A stretch of 64,000 bases of DNA. Source: CALKWS01 sp051020515. Its GTDB lineage: Bacteria; Actinomycetota; Actinomycetes; Actinomycetales; Beutenbergiaceae. Under the pieces are notes generated by a model that was not told where the DNA came from, made no database searches, and was given only the letters and a program-made list of their open reading frames with translations. The stretch is taken from contig NZ_CP194857.1 of the NCBI RefSeq assembly GCF_051020515.1, forward strand, positions 434,001 through 498,000, read 5' to 3'. Positions 18,818 to 27,985 of this stretch are shown piece by piece. Each line of letters opens with the position of its first letter. The first letter of the stretch is position 1. Position numbers and translations under genes: made by a program.

Positions 18818-20179
18818 TCAGACCCAGTTCGGTTCCGCCGCGTCCACGGGCTCGGGCAGGGCGTGGCCCGGGGGTGCGATGACGTAGACGAGGCCGCCCG
18901 ACGTGGTCAGCCAGAGGCTCTCGAACTGGTCGCGGCGGTAGGTGACGCGCACCTTGCCGTCGTCGGCCTCGTCCTGGGAGGCCGGGTCGTTGACCACGAC
19001 GTCTCCGTCGGAGTCGAACCCTACGATCGTCAGCAGGTGCCCGTTCGTCCCGTATCCGGCGCCGTCGAGGTCGGCTTCGGTGAACGACATCGAGCAGACC
19101 AGGGGGATGCCGGCGCTGATGAACTCCTCGGCCTCGCGCAGTGACCGCAGCCGGGTGATGTAGGCCCGGGCGCCCCGCTCTCCGGCGTAGGCCGCGTTGA
19201 ACGCCCAGTTCCCGGCGCCCCCGTAGGTGTAGTCGAAGACATACCGCGTGACGTGGTCAACCTGGGGGCGCTGTTCCCCCTCGATATCCACCCATCCGGT
19301 CTCCTCGGCATCGGGGCCCAGGCCGAAATGGTCCAGCACCATCGCAGTGCAGGTCGGTGAGCACCAGGCCTGCCCTCCCCCGTTCCACTCCGGGTAGTGA
19401 CCCTTGTGCAGGTGCTGTGAGTAGGCGGGCACGTCCAGCACGATCCCGGCGGCCTCCCCCGGCTCACTGACCGGTACCGCCCGCTCGTCGGGAATCGCCG
19501 AGGCCATCGCGGTGAGCAGGGCGACCTCAGGGGTCTGCGCGGCGCCGGCGACCCGGTGCAGCGTGGCCCGCACTCGCAGTCCGGTCAAGGTGTGGTTGTG
19601 CCGCATCGCCAGCACATCCACATTGACACCGGCCCGCGTGTCGCGCTGCCCCTCGACGGTACCGCGCTGGATGTCGGGGGCGTCATCGCCCCGGGACCAG
19701 CGGGCCAGCACGTACCAGTCGGTGCGCTCACCGGAGTCGGTGATCCCCTGGACGGCTACCTCCACCCACGTGCCCGACGGCGTTCGCGCGTTCCAAGAGG
19801 GGATCACCTCGGTGCCAGCGAACGGCAGTTGGACCTCCGGGGAGGTCCAGGTGGCGGTGTCGTAGGTGCGGGCCACCTCGGTGTGGGGGTCGGTGTACTC
19901 CACCGTGCCGGTGGGCGAGGTCAGGACCAGGCGCCCGTCGGGATCGACCGCGGTGCCGTCGTGGCTGCCCTGGTCGAAGCCGCCGGTGCCTTCCCATGCC
20001 TGCATGTACACCCCCCGGGGCGCGGGCTCGGGGGCGGGGTCGTCCAAGCCGGGAGGCTCGGATCGCGAGCGCATCAGTGCCGCTGCTCCGAGCGCGCCCG
20101 CGCCGGCCACGCCGACCGCCCCCACGGAGCCCAACAACTTGCGGCGGGAGATCCTGTTTGCGTCATGGTCACTCGACAT
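18818..20179 (-). CDS. secreted C39-like cysteine peptidase with Tat signal
   Basis: About 453 residues. The start has a twin-arginine signal (NRISRRKLLGSVGAVGV) followed by a small-residue helix, so export as a folded protein by Tat is likely. The middle (residues ~65-230) is a beta-rich region. The catalytic domain begins near LDVPAYSQHLHKG. It has QAWCSPTCTAMVLDHFGLG with the nucleophile Cys, an HLLTIVGFDSDGDVVVNDPAS segment with the His and Asp, and the family fold of C39/papain-like peptidases. Substrate is unknown. The ATG at 20179 was chosen over one 21 bp upstream because it starts closer to the Tat motif. Confidence 0.85.
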   Translation of the reverse strand: MSSDHDANRISRRKLLGSVGAVGVAGAGALGAAALMRSRSEPPGLDDPAPEPAPRGVYMQAWEGTGGFDQGSHDGTAVDPDGRLVLTSPTGTVEYTDPHTEVARTYDTATWTSPEVQLPFAGTEVIPSWNARTPSGTWVEVAVQGITDSGERTDWYVLARWSRGDDAPDIQRGTVEGQRDTRAGVNVDVLAMRHNHTLTGLRVRATLHRVAGAAQTPEVALLTAMASAIPDERAVPVSEPGEAAGIVLDVPAYSQHLHKGHYPEWNGGGQAWCSPTCTAMVLDHFGLGPDAEETGWVDIEGEQRPQVDHVTRYVFDYTYGGAGNWAFNAAYAGERGARAYITRLRSLREAEEFISAGIPLVCSMSFTEADLDGAGYGTNGHLLTIVGFDSDGDVVVNDPASQDEADDGKVRVTYRRDQFESLWLTTSGGLVYVIAPPGHALPEPVDAAEPNWV

Positions 20180-20222
20180 CGCCTCGACTGTACCGACCAC
20201 CGGTCACGACGCCTGGGCAGCG

Positions 20223-21590
20223 CTAGGTGACGGGCCAGCCGCCGCCGTCCAGCCCGCCGGGGATGAACTCGCTGGGCTCGTAGGGCCGGCGGGTGAAGAC
20301 GAAGGTGCCGACGTCGAGAGTCTGGGGTTCGCCGTCGGCTGCACGTCGCACGCGCAGGGCCTCCCCGCGGTGGTAACCGTCCAGGCCCACCCAGGTGTCG
20401 GTGCCGGTGGGCCGGAACCTGCTGGTGCTGGTCATCCCCGAGACGCGCTGCAGTTCGATCCAGCCCTCGTCAAGCACCCGCACCGTCCCCTCGGAGGTCC
20501 CCCAGAACCAGGACCCGGTCAACGCCAGCACATCCGCGGGCACATCGGCGCGAGCCACCCACTCCTGTGGCAGGCGGGGCTCACAGTCCTCGACGATGTC
20601 GAAGGGGTCGTCCAGCCCTTCCACATCGCCGGGCGTGGTGCAGTTCATCAGCGTCACCACACCGAGCCCGGCCTCCCGGTCCACCTGCACGCCGGCTTGG
20701 AAACCGGGCATCGAGCCACCGTGGCCGACCAGGAGCCGCCCCGCTCTACGGGTCACCTGCACCCCAAGCCCGCGGGCGCTGGCCCACTGTGAGCCCGACG
20801 CCAGTGCGGTCGGCTCACACATCTCATCGAGGGTGTCGGTGTGGAGCACGTCAGCAGTGTCCCCGGCCAGGAAGGCCGCCCAGCGGCTGAGGTCACCCAC
20901 GGTGGACCACAACTGCCCCGCGGGGGCCATCGCCCCGGTGTCCTGGATCGTCTCCGGCAGCAGCACGTCGGCATAGGGATGCACCGCGTACCCGGTGGCG
21001 AAGGGAGAGCGAGCCGACGTCGTCGTGCTGTCCATCTGCAACGGCCCGAGGACCTGCGCGGTGAGCACCTCATCCCAGGAGCGGCCGGTGACCGCAGCGA
21101 TCACCTCCCCCAGCACCGCGAAGGCGATGTTGGAGTAGTGCACATGGCGTCCCTGCCGGTCCAGCACGGTGCCCTGCGCCAGCGCCTCGTGCAGGCCCTG
21201 CCGGTCCACCCCCGGTGACCGTTCCCACCACGAGCCGGGAAGTTCCGCGGCCAGCCCGCCGGTGTGGGTGAGCAGTTCGGTGAGGGTGCGATCGCCGAAC
21301 GGGGTGCCGGGCACGTACTGGTCGACGGTGTCGGTCAACCGAAGCGCGCCGGCGTCGCGCAACTGCAGTACGACGACGGCGACGAAAGTCTTGGTGATCG
21401 ACCCGATCCGGAACTGCAACTCACCTGGGTCGGCGTGCTCGGGAAACGTTCCCCGGGCGGCGGACCAGACCAGGTGGGAGTCCCGCACCAGCCCAGTGAC
21501 CAGGGACGGAATGCGTCCCTTGGTCTGCAGGGTGGCGGCGCGCAGGTCCAGACGGCGGGCGGTGGTGGGCAGCAGTGTCATCTCAGTCAC
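20223..21590 (-). CDS. beta-lactamase-fold serine hydrolase (class C/esterase-like)
   Basis: A protein of 455 residues. It has the SxxK nucleophile motif (GSITKTF, residues ~64-70), the YxN motif (HYSNIAFAVLGEV) and a late HGGSMPGF in place of KTG, the standard set for penicillin-binding-protein-like esterases and EstB-type hydrolases. No signal peptide, so it is probably cytosolic. The C-terminal ~120 residues form an extra beta domain (WFWGTSEGTVRVL, DTWVGLDGYHRGEALRVRR) seen in such enzymes. Substrate cannot be named. Nothing suggests antibiotic resistance. Confidence 0.88.
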   Translation of the reverse strand: MTEMTLLPTTARRLDLRAATLQTKGRIPSLVTGLVRDSHLVWSAARGTFPEHADPGELQFRIGSITKTFVAVVVLQLRDAGALRLTDTVDQYVPGTPFGDRTLTELLTHTGGLAAELPGSWWERSPGVDRQGLHEALAQGTVLDRQGRHVHYSNIAFAVLGEVIAAVTGRSWDEVLTAQVLGPLQMDSTTTSARSPFATGYAVHPYADVLLPETIQDTGAMAPAGQLWSTVGDLSRWAAFLAGDTADVLHTDTLDEMCEPTALASGSQWASARGLGVQVTRRAGRLLVGHGGSMPGFQAGVQVDREAGLGVVTLMNCTTPGDVEGLDDPFDIVEDCEPRLPQEWVARADVPADVLALTGSWFWGTSEGTVRVLDEGWIELQRVSGMTSTSRFRPTGTDTWVGLDGYHRGEALRVRRAADGEPQTLDVGTFVFTRRPYEPSEFIPGGLDGGGWPVT

Positions 21591-21696
21591 GGGCGACGAC
21601 GCTAACAGGCGGGTGCCGCTGAGGTTACGGCGGATTTCGCGTCCTACCCACGAACTGACGGCTGGCGTGCTCCGGTGCCGTTAATGCGCCGAATCG

Positions 21697-23061
21697 TCAG
21701 ACCTCTACTTCCATCGTGTCGCTCTCATTCGTACCGGCACCCGAGATCTCCTCGGACGAGTAGGTCTCCTCCTCCTGGCCGGGGCGTGAGATCGGCTTGT
21801 ACCTGGGCGCAGGCCGTGTCCACACCTTCTGAGGCTGTAGGAGATTGATGTAGAAGTCGTCAACCGCAGCGATCACGGAGTTGATGAACGACGTCTTGGC
21901 GGAGGTGCGTCGACTCATGCCCAAGTCGTAGACCCGAGAAACTGTGAAGCTCTTGATTTCGGGAAACGCCTCGGGCAGAGCATCCTTCGGGTCTTCTCGG
22001 AACTCCGCAATCGTTGCCGCATGCTGCCGACGAGCAGCGTGCGCTTCGATAATCACGTCGCCAGATGTTTCGGCTAGTGGCCTGAGGAGCCAATTAACGC
22101 GAGTCTCGTTTCGCGCATGTCCCGACGCAGGCACGTTGGAGAAGACATGAACCCTTCTCGCTCGCATGTCACAGCGAAACTCTAGATCTGCCGCCGTACC
22201 CGGGATTCGAATCTTCGCTGACATCGTGTGGTCCTCCGCCAACTCGCGCGCCAGTGCCTCAGTCCTCACATTGGGATTCGCACGCTCCCGCTGCGACAAC
22301 ATCGGCTCGACATCGACGCGCAACTTCTGCCCCAACTTGAGCGCCATGTAACGGACCAGGCCGTCGAATTTCGCTGCGACGTCAGCGACGTCACCATCGC
22401 CCCGTCGGACGATGCCGGTTCGCACGGCGTCGGTGACAGCGGTCCAACTACCCCCCATGTCTTCGAACTCCAGAGCACCGGAGTTCTCATGTTCCAAGTA
22501 CCGGATGAGTTCGCCGAGGATCCAAGCCTGCTCCTCATCCTCGATGCCGTGGACCTCCTTGGACGCCACTGCGAGCGAGATCAGGCGAACCCAGGAGAAG
22601 TGGTAGACGGGCATCGCACGCAACTTGCGTTTATCGAGATCGACTGGGTGCGTTCCGAGGACCGGTGGAATCTCGTTGGAGATCGTGATCACCGCATCGA
22701 ATTCATTCTCTCGAGCGACGTCCATGTAACTCTCGACCTGATCTTTGTCGAGCCCATTCGTCTGCGTCTTCACTTCCACAAGGGCAGTCCAACTGCTCGA
22801 GCCTCGCTCGACACGGACCAAACCATCAGGGCGGGGCGTACGCTTGTTCTTCTTGTCCTCGAAGGCTACCTCTGTATAGGCCTTGACGTTCGCTCGTTTG
22901 GGCCCAAGTGGCGCGCCGCACGGCTTCAGCATCGAATGCGCAAACTGCGGCACCACGGTCAATACCGACAGTAAGGCCGAGGTCGCACGAACTTCTTGAT
23001 CTACAGCCCCTCGAATACCCGATGTCGGAATCAGTCGTGCTTCGCGCCACTCAGCCGCCAT
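21697..23061 (-). CDS. PD-(D/E)XK nuclease-like protein of unknown role (often mis-named stress response protein)
   Basis: About 454 residues. RPDGLVRV followed by WTALVEVKTQTNGL gives the D...E-x-K metal-binding arrangement of PD-(D/E)XK nucleases. After it come YMDVARENEFDAVITIS, a helical middle (QAWILGELIRYLEHENSGALEF) and a C-terminal half with SFINSVIAAVDDFYINLLQ. From memory this family is spread through actinobacteria without a tested function. I chose ATG 23061 (MAAEWREARLIPTSGIRG), which has GAGGAA upstream and fits the family N-terminus. GC is visibly lower (AT-rich codons frequent) than in the flanking genes, so it is probably acquired. It abuts a truncated DUF418 gene. Confidence 0.7.
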   Translation of the reverse strand: MAAEWREARLIPTSGIRGAVDQEVRATSALLSVLTVVPQFAHSMLKPCGAPLGPKRANVKAYTEVAFEDKKNKRTPRPDGLVRVERGSSSWTALVEVKTQTNGLDKDQVESYMDVARENEFDAVITISNEIPPVLGTHPVDLDKRKLRAMPVYHFSWVRLISLAVASKEVHGIEDEEQAWILGELIRYLEHENSGALEFEDMGGSWTAVTDAVRTGIVRRGDGDVADVAAKFDGLVRYMALKLGQKLRVDVEPMLSQRERANPNVRTEALARELAEDHTMSAKIRIPGTAADLEFRCDMRARRVHVFSNVPASGHARNETRVNWLLRPLAETSGDVIIEAHAARRQHAATIAEFREDPKDALPEAFPEIKSFTVSRVYDLGMSRRTSAKTSFINSVIAAVDDFYINLLQPQKVWTRPAPRYKPISRPGQEEETYSSEEISGAGTNESDTMEVEV

Positions 23062-23148
23062 GACATTCCTCGCATTCACCGTCGAGTGCAATTCCACTGC
23101 CTCGACGCTACCTGAATTCCTGCGACTCATGGCACAGTTTCGGGTACC

Positions 23149-23529
23149 GGACTGGCGCGTTCCCGCCCATATCGCGCTTGGAGCCAGTTCCAGCTGGCCG
23201 GCGTGACCGCCGGGGTGGCGTACGCCTCCGGCTTCCTGCTGCTGCTGCGCACCCGGTGGGGCGGTGTGCTCAGCGGCTTCTTCGCACCGATGGGCCGGAT
23301 GGCACTCACGAACTACCTGGCCGCCACGGTGATGTTCCTCAGCGCCGCGCCGCTGATGGGCATCGAGGACTTCGAGTCCTGGCCCCAGGTCACGGCCCTG
23401 ACGTTCCTCATCGTCGTGGCTCAGGCAGGCTGGAGCCGTTGGTGGCTGCGGCGTTCTACCTACGGTCCCGTGGAGTGGCTGTGGCGGTGCGTGACCTGGT
23501 GCGAACGGGTGCGACTGCGGCGAGCGTGA
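23149..23529 (+). pseudogene. C-terminal remnant of a DUF418 membrane protein
   Basis: The frame reads LARSRPYRAWSQFQLAGV, then GFLLLLRTRWGGVLSGFFAP, GRMALTNYLAATVMF and WSRWWLRRSTYGPVEWLWR. These are the last ~125 residues of a DUF418 family protein, which is normally ~400 residues with many helices. The N-terminal two thirds are absent and the sequence upstream is the low-GC nuclease-like gene on the other strand. An insertion or deletion has therefore removed the rest. A GTG at 23203 could still start a small protein, so expression cannot be excluded. Confidence 0.65.
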
Positions 23530-23550
23530 CCACCCGACCCATGCCCTGAG

Positions 23551-24237
23551 TCAGGCGAGCGCGTCGGCGATCGGGGTGGATCCGTCGTAGAAGTTCAGGG
23601 TGCGCCGGATCCCGGTTGCGGACTCCAGGACGTGCACGATCACCTCGGCCACATTCTCCCGCGAGGTGACCCGCTGATCCTCGGTGAGGTCCCCATCGGG
23701 AACCTGCCCTTCGTCGTCGGCCAACAGGATCTTGCCTGTTGCCGGCTCCATGGTCAGCCCGGCCGGACCCAGGATCGTGTAGTCCAACTCCGTTGTGCGC
23801 AGGTGGGCATCGGCATCGTGCTTGGCCTTGGCGTAGGGGTAGAAGGAACTCTCCGGATCGATCCGGTGGATGTCCGCCGCAGCGGTGACGTAGGAGACCA
23901 TCACGTACCGGCGCACCCCGGCTCGCTCCGCAGCCTGCATCGAGAGCACCGCGGCCTCATAGTCCACCGCGTGGGTACGGGCCGGGTTGCCACCACCGGC
24001 ACCGGCGGAGAACACCACGGCGTCGGCGCCGTCGAAGACCTGGGCAAGGGCACCGACATCGGCATTCTCGATGTCCAGCAGCACCGGGTGCGCGCCGGTC
24101 GCGGCGACCTCGTCGTGGTGGTCGGGGTTACGGATCACGGAGTGCACCTCATACCCCGCGTCGGTCAACTTCGGGGCGGTGAGCAGGGCGATCTTGCCGT
24201 GACCGCCAATGATCACCACGCGCTTGCGCTGTGTCAT
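23551..24237 (-). CDS. atypical SDR / NAD(P)H-binding protein (NmrA/YwnB-like)
   Basis: A protein of 228 residues with one Rossmann domain. The N-terminal VVIIGGHGKIALLTAPKL holds the nucleotide-binding glycines. It is followed by DADAVVFSAGAGGG, an RRYVMVSYVTAA strand with serine, a YPYAKAKHDADAHL segment with an atypical Tyr-x-x-x-Lys, and LDYTILGPAGLTMEP. This is the layout of extended 'NAD(P)-binding' proteins that act as redox-sensing or reductase proteins. Substrate is unknown. Convergent with the DUF418 remnant. Confidence 0.85.
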   Translation of the reverse strand: MTQRKRVVIIGGHGKIALLTAPKLTDAGYEVHSVIRNPDHHDEVAATGAHPVLLDIENADVGALAQVFDGADAVVFSAGAGGGNPARTHAVDYEAAVLSMQAAERAGVRRYVMVSYVTAAADIHRIDPESSFYPYAKAKHDADAHLRTTELDYTILGPAGLTMEPATGKILLADDEGQVPDGDLTEDQRVTSRENVAEVIVHVLESATGIRRTLNFYDGSTPIADALA

Positions 24238-24322
24238 CGAGATCCTTCCGAGTTCGGGTGAGCCGGCCGGTGCCGGACCACTCGATCATCACCGCGACCG
24301 GGCTGCGGTGCAACAGCGCACC

Positions 24323-24877
24323 TCACGAGTCCGCGACCCACAACCGGCGAAGGCCGTCGGAGTGCACCATGAGAGCGAAGAGCACCGCCCCGGGAACCAA
24401 CCACCGCACCGCGGAGCCGGCCTCGGCGTTCTCGGCGGGCTCGGCACCGGCGATCAGTGTCAGGATCAGCACCACGGTGATCGCGGCCGGCAGGAGCCAT
24501 CCGACCACCCGGACGAAACGCGCCGCCCCGCCGCCGTGACGCCGCCAGATGACGCCGCAGGCGCCCAGCGCGACGAGGACCACCACCAGTAGCGCCACCG
24601 CCGCCAGGAGCAGCACGAGCGTGGCCGGCACGTTGTCCGAGTTGGCCAAGGTGTCATAGACCCCGATCGGTGCGGTGAGCACGCTCCACGCCCCGACGTC
24701 GGGGCCGGCGGCCGCGGTCACCAGGCTTCCCACCCCGAGCAACACGACCGTGGCCAGCACCAGGCCCCGCAGCAGCAGCGACTCCAGGTCATCGATACGC
24801 CGCTCCAGGACCAGTACCCGGCTGCGCACCCTGCCGATCTCAGCCTGTGCTCGATCCTGCGACTGTGTCGATGTCAC
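24323..24877 (-). CDS. four-helix membrane protein of unknown function
   Basis: A protein of 184 residues. Residues 1-35 form a short charged helix with coiled-coil character (VRSRVLVLERRIDDLESLLL). Four transmembrane helices follow at roughly 38-58, 88-108, 124-146 and 160-172. I do not recognise a family. Its ATG at 24877 overlaps the stop of the upstream gene (24874-24877, ATGA), so the two are translationally coupled and probably work together. Confidence 0.6.
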   Translation of the reverse strand: MTSTQSQDRAQAEIGRVRSRVLVLERRIDDLESLLLRGLVLATVVLLGVGSLVTAAAGPDVGAWSVLTAPIGVYDTLANSDNVPATLVLLLAAVALLVVVLVALGACGVIWRRHGGGAARFVRVVGWLLPAAITVVLILTLIAGAEPAENAEAGSAVRWLVPGAVLFALMVHSDGLRRLWVADS

Positions 24878-25263
24878 GCCGGCCCGCCCTTCGTCGTCGT
24901 TGCGCCACTCTCACCGTGAAGCGGCCGCAACCTCGTGGGAGCGGGGAAGGGCAGCACGTAGTCACGCACGTTCGCCCCCGCCACTGCCGCCACACCGTAG
25001 TCGTCCTGCCGAACCGTGATGCGCTCGGGGTGGACCTCGGTCATCCGCACTCGCTCGGAGGTACCGTCCGGGTGCTCCAGCAGCCACGGTTCGGCAAGGA
25101 AGGACAGCCCGCGCTCCTCCAGCGCTTCCTCGGCGTCCAGGTAGTCCAGTGGTTCGGTGATCTCGCGACCGAGCATGTCGACGGCCACGAAGTGCTCGTC
25201 GCGCATGCGCAGCCAGCCGATCAGTTCACCGTCTGTCCGCCGATGCTCAATCCAGGTGTCCAT
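24874..25263 (-). CDS. hypothetical acidic protein
   Basis: A protein of 129 residues, no family recognised. It reads as a small beta-rich protein: MDTWIEHRRTDGELIGWLRM, DEHFVAVDMLGREI, an acidic helix (LDAEEALEERGLSFL), then RVRMTEVHPERITVRQDDYG. It is coupled by an ATGA overlap to the four-helix membrane protein downstream. Conserved-looking and codon-normal, so probably real. Confidence 0.6.
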   Translation of the reverse strand: MDTWIEHRRTDGELIGWLRMRDEHFVAVDMLGREITEPLDYLDAEEALEERGLSFLAEPWLLEHPDGTSERVRMTEVHPERITVRQDDYGVAAVAGANVRDYVLPFPAPTRLRPLHGESGATTTKGGPA

Positions 25264-25389
25264 GAGCGGCCATGGTAGGAGGGGGCGACGGTGGAACTCA
25301 CCCGAATTTCCGACACGCTCGCACGGCCCGCCAACGAGGTATTCGGGCGAGCCAGTAGACGCTCCCTTCCTGCGCGATACAGTGCGCCG

Positions 25390-25856
25390 GTGAGTTTCCG
25401 ACTAGCCGCCTACGCCGTGTGCATCGAAAACGATCACCTTCTCCTCGTCCATCACGTGCCTGCCGATGACGAGCCGGTCTGGACCCTGCCCGGCGGTGGG
25501 GTGCAGCACGCCGAGGATCCATTCGATGCAGTGACCAGGGAAGTGTCCGAGGAGACTGGCTGCGACGCAACGGTCGAGAGCCTGCTGGGTGTGGACTCCC
25601 GGGTGATACCCGCAGCGGTCGCTCGTGCCGGAACCACTCACCAGAACGTGGGCGTCTTCTCCAGGTCCGTCTCCTCAGTGGCCGGCTGCGCGCTGAGCCG
25701 AACGGTGACACCGAGGACCCCTCCTGGGTCCCGCTGCCCAGAGTTGCCCGATTGCGCCGATCCTCGTTGGTCGACGTCGGCCTGACGCTGGCGCAGACCC
25801 GCCCGATCACCGGGCACGTCGCCACCGCACCCGTGGGCGGCTTGATCCAGCACTAG
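25390..25856 (+). CDS. NUDIX hydrolase, one frame break
   Basis: Hydrolyses a nucleoside-diphosphate-linked substrate using Mg2+. About 155 residues after adding one base near 25660, where TAC-CAG (Tyr-Gln) has become TC-CAG; the sequence then runs FYQVRLLSGRL and ends AQTRPITGHVATAPVGGL. The Nudix box GGVQHAEDPFDAVTREVSEE, cut to its core, has G-x5-E-x7-REVSEETG complete. The GTG at 25390 is used. The last 4 bp overlap the convergent P-loop gene. Substrate unknown. Confidence 0.85.
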
Positions 25857-26473
25857 GACCCATCCCTGGCGGCGAGGACCGCCTCCACGACGGTCTCAAG
25901 CGTCACTCCAGCGGTGTCCACCTCAGAGACCTCGTCCGAGGCCGACCAGGGAACGAAGTCGGCGGCACGAGCGATTACATCCGCCCACGAAGGCTCACCA
26001 ATGCGCTGAAACCCCCGGGTACGGCCCTGCAGACGCACGCGGTGCTCGCTCACGTCGGAGCAGATCAGGTGCACGAACCGCAGCGGCACCTCACACCGCC
26101 CCGCGGCGCGGCGCCAAGTCCGGCGAGCCTCGTCACTATCGTTGACCGCATCGACCACCACGGACGAACCCGCCATCAGGTTGGTCTGCGCCATCGCCCG
26201 GGCCGCCTCGTACGCCGCAACGCCCACAGTCCACCCGGGCGGCAGGCCGCTCTCGAGGAGTGCCTCCTCGATGGTGTCGATGGACAGGTGCACACTCGCG
26301 GTCCGCTTCGCCACGGCAGCCGCGGCAGCCGTCTTGCCCACACCGGACAGGCCGGATATCACCAGCAACACGTTCGCTTCATCCACACGCGGCACCGTAG
26401 CGCGGGGGTGTTCGGAGGGATTCGCACGGCGCTGACGCAGCACGACGGCGGGGTCGCGCTTCGTGCGCCGCAC
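25853..26473 (-). CDS. P-loop AAA-type kinase
   Basis: A protein of up to 206 residues resembling small ATP-dependent kinases (shikimate/gluconate/zeta-toxin fold). A P-loop GLSGVGKTAAAAAVAKR lies at about residue 40. It is followed by an acidic HLSIDTIEEALLES, an SSVVVDAVND strand with the Walker-B-like Asp, and an arginine-rich lid (HRVRLQGRTRGFQR). The start is uncertain: the GTG at 26473, 8 nt after the SDR stop, gives 29 extra basic residues; a GTG at 26386 starts directly before the P-loop region. Neither has a good ribosome site. Substrate unknown. Confidence 0.7.
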   Translation of the reverse strand: MRRTKRDPAVVLRQRRANPSEHPRATVPRVDEANVLLVISGLSGVGKTAAAAAVAKRTASVHLSIDTIEEALLESGLPPGWTVGVAAYEAARAMAQTNLMAGSSVVVDAVNDSDEARRTWRRAAGRCEVPLRFVHLICSDVSEHRVRLQGRTRGFQRIGEPSWADVIARAADFVPWSASDEVSEVDTAGVTLETVVEAVLAARDGS

Positions 26474-26481
26474 CAGCCCGA

Positions 26482-27323
26482 TCAGGCAGGCTCCGTCGTC
26501 GTCGGCTCTTTTCGCTCGGCAGCCCCGGCCCGGCCGGTGAAGGCATCCATGGAGTCGTGCAGCCCGAGAAAGGGGTGATCCGGTCGAACACCGTCACCGG
26601 CAGCAGCCGGGCGAACCGGACAGCCATCACCCTCTGCGGCATGAGCAGTTCGGCACGACCCCGCTCGATCGCCCGCAGGATGCGGTCACTGGCTCGCTGC
26701 GGGTCCAGAATCGGCAGGACGCGGGGGAACCTGGTGCGGACCCCGGCGAACATTCCGGTGTCGATGTAGTAGGGACACACCACCAGCGACGTCACCCCGG
26801 TCTTGTCCTTGGCCAACTCCACCCGCAGGGACTCGGCGAAGGTGAAGGCCGCAGCCTTGCTGGCCGAGTAGTCGCTCTGGCGGGCCACGCCCAACAGGGC
26901 GGCGGCACTGGCGATCGTCACCACGCTGCCCCGGCCGCGCTCGATCATGCCGGGCAGGAAGGCGCGGGTCACCCAGTACAGCGAGAGCGTGTTGACCTCG
27001 AAGGTGCGCCGGATCGCCTCCTCCGACGCCGCCAGCAGCGGCTTGCCGGTGACGACGCCGGCATTGTTGATCAGCACATCCACCGGCCCGGTCTCCCGGC
27101 CGGCGGTCGCGACCGCGGCGGCATCGGAGACGTCGACGGCGAACGATTCCGCAGGTGCGCCCGCGGCCCGGATCTCATCGCGAACCGCCGCGGCGGAGCT
27201 TGTGTCCAGGTCCCAGATCACGACCCGCCCACCGCGCCGCGCCACGCCGAGAGCGAGCAGCCGGCCGATGCCGCTACCGGCCCCGGTGATCAGTACCCTC
27301 TGGCCGCGAAGGTTGGTGCGCAT
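26482..27323 (-). CDS. classical short-chain dehydrogenase/reductase, one frame break near C-terminus
   Basis: About 280 residues after adding one base at a CCCC run (26572-26575). Rossmann motif TGAGSGIGRLLALGVARRG, INNAGVV, catalytic Ser in VVTIASAAALLG, and the Tyr-x-x-x-Lys as SDYSASKAAAF. The repaired tail reads FDRITPFLGLHDSMDAFTGR and ends EPTTTEPA. It reduces or oxidises an unknown carbonyl/alcohol with NAD(P). C-terminal segments (LPILDPQRASDRILRAIERG) are common in actinobacterial SDRs acting on hydrophobic substrates. Confidence 0.88.
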
Positions 27324-27457
27324 GCCACTGATTCTCGCGCACGCAAACTCGATGTGCGGGCGCGCCGTTCACCGGATGTGTGGGCGCATGCCTGCCGGAT
27401 CCTGATCGTCCGGACGCCCGAGGCCGGGCGTGCGCTTGACCTGCGCTGTGCTGGTGG

Positions 27458-27868
27458 TCAGCGGATCAGGCAGAAGGGATGTCCGGCCGGGTCCAGGTAC
27501 ACCCGGAACCCGCCGTCGGAGGAGGGCTGGTGCTCATGCACCCGCGCGCCCAGGGCCAGCACACCGGGCTCGGCGGCATCGATGTCACCCACGGTGAAGT
27601 CCAGATGCATCTGCTGGGGGTGGGTCCCACCGGGCCAGGTGGGCGTGACCCAGTCATCGATACGCTGGAACGCCAGCGTGGGCCGGCCCTGCGGGTTGTC
27701 CGGGGAGACCCCACCACCGGGAGGCTCAAGGTTGACCCAGTCGCGATCGGCGCCCTGCTCCATCGGCCAGCCCAGCAACTCGGAGTAGAACCGACCCAAC
27801 ACCAGGGCGTCGGGACAGTCCAGGATGATCAGGTCGAGCACGGGGGTGCGAGGCTGGTCGTTGTTCAT
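27458..27868 (-). CDS. VOC-family (glyoxalase/bleomycin-resistance fold) protein
   Basis: A protein of 136 residues with two beta-alpha-beta-beta-beta modules. LDLIILDCPDALVLGRFYSELLGW is the standard first module start (cut to its key residues FYSELLGW). Later the THPQQMHLDFTVGDIDAAE element gives a His ligand position, and RVYLDPAGHPFCLIR ends the protein with the usual D-P-x-G-x-P-F-C-L. The ATG at 27868 is preceded by GGAGAACG. Substrate is unknown. Confidence 0.88.
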   Translation of the reverse strand: MNNDQPRTPVLDLIILDCPDALVLGRFYSELLGWPMEQGADRDWVNLEPPGGGVSPDNPQGRPTLAFQRIDDWVTPTWPGGTHPQQMHLDFTVGDIDAAEPGVLALGARVHEHQPSSDGGFRVYLDPAGHPFCLIR

Positions 27869-27985
27869 GGGGCGTTCTCCTTCGCCGAGTCGGGCCAGGT
27901 GAATCTGCACGCTAACCCTCATTCCGGACGATCCGCGGCCGCCTTCGGGTCGTGGCCGGCGACACGACCCGCCCGCGGCAACGCC

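Noticed and set aside
21697..23130. A named anti-phage system for the nuclease-like gene
   Set aside because: No partner gene of any known multi-gene defence system is next to it, and the family is widespread in actinobacteria.
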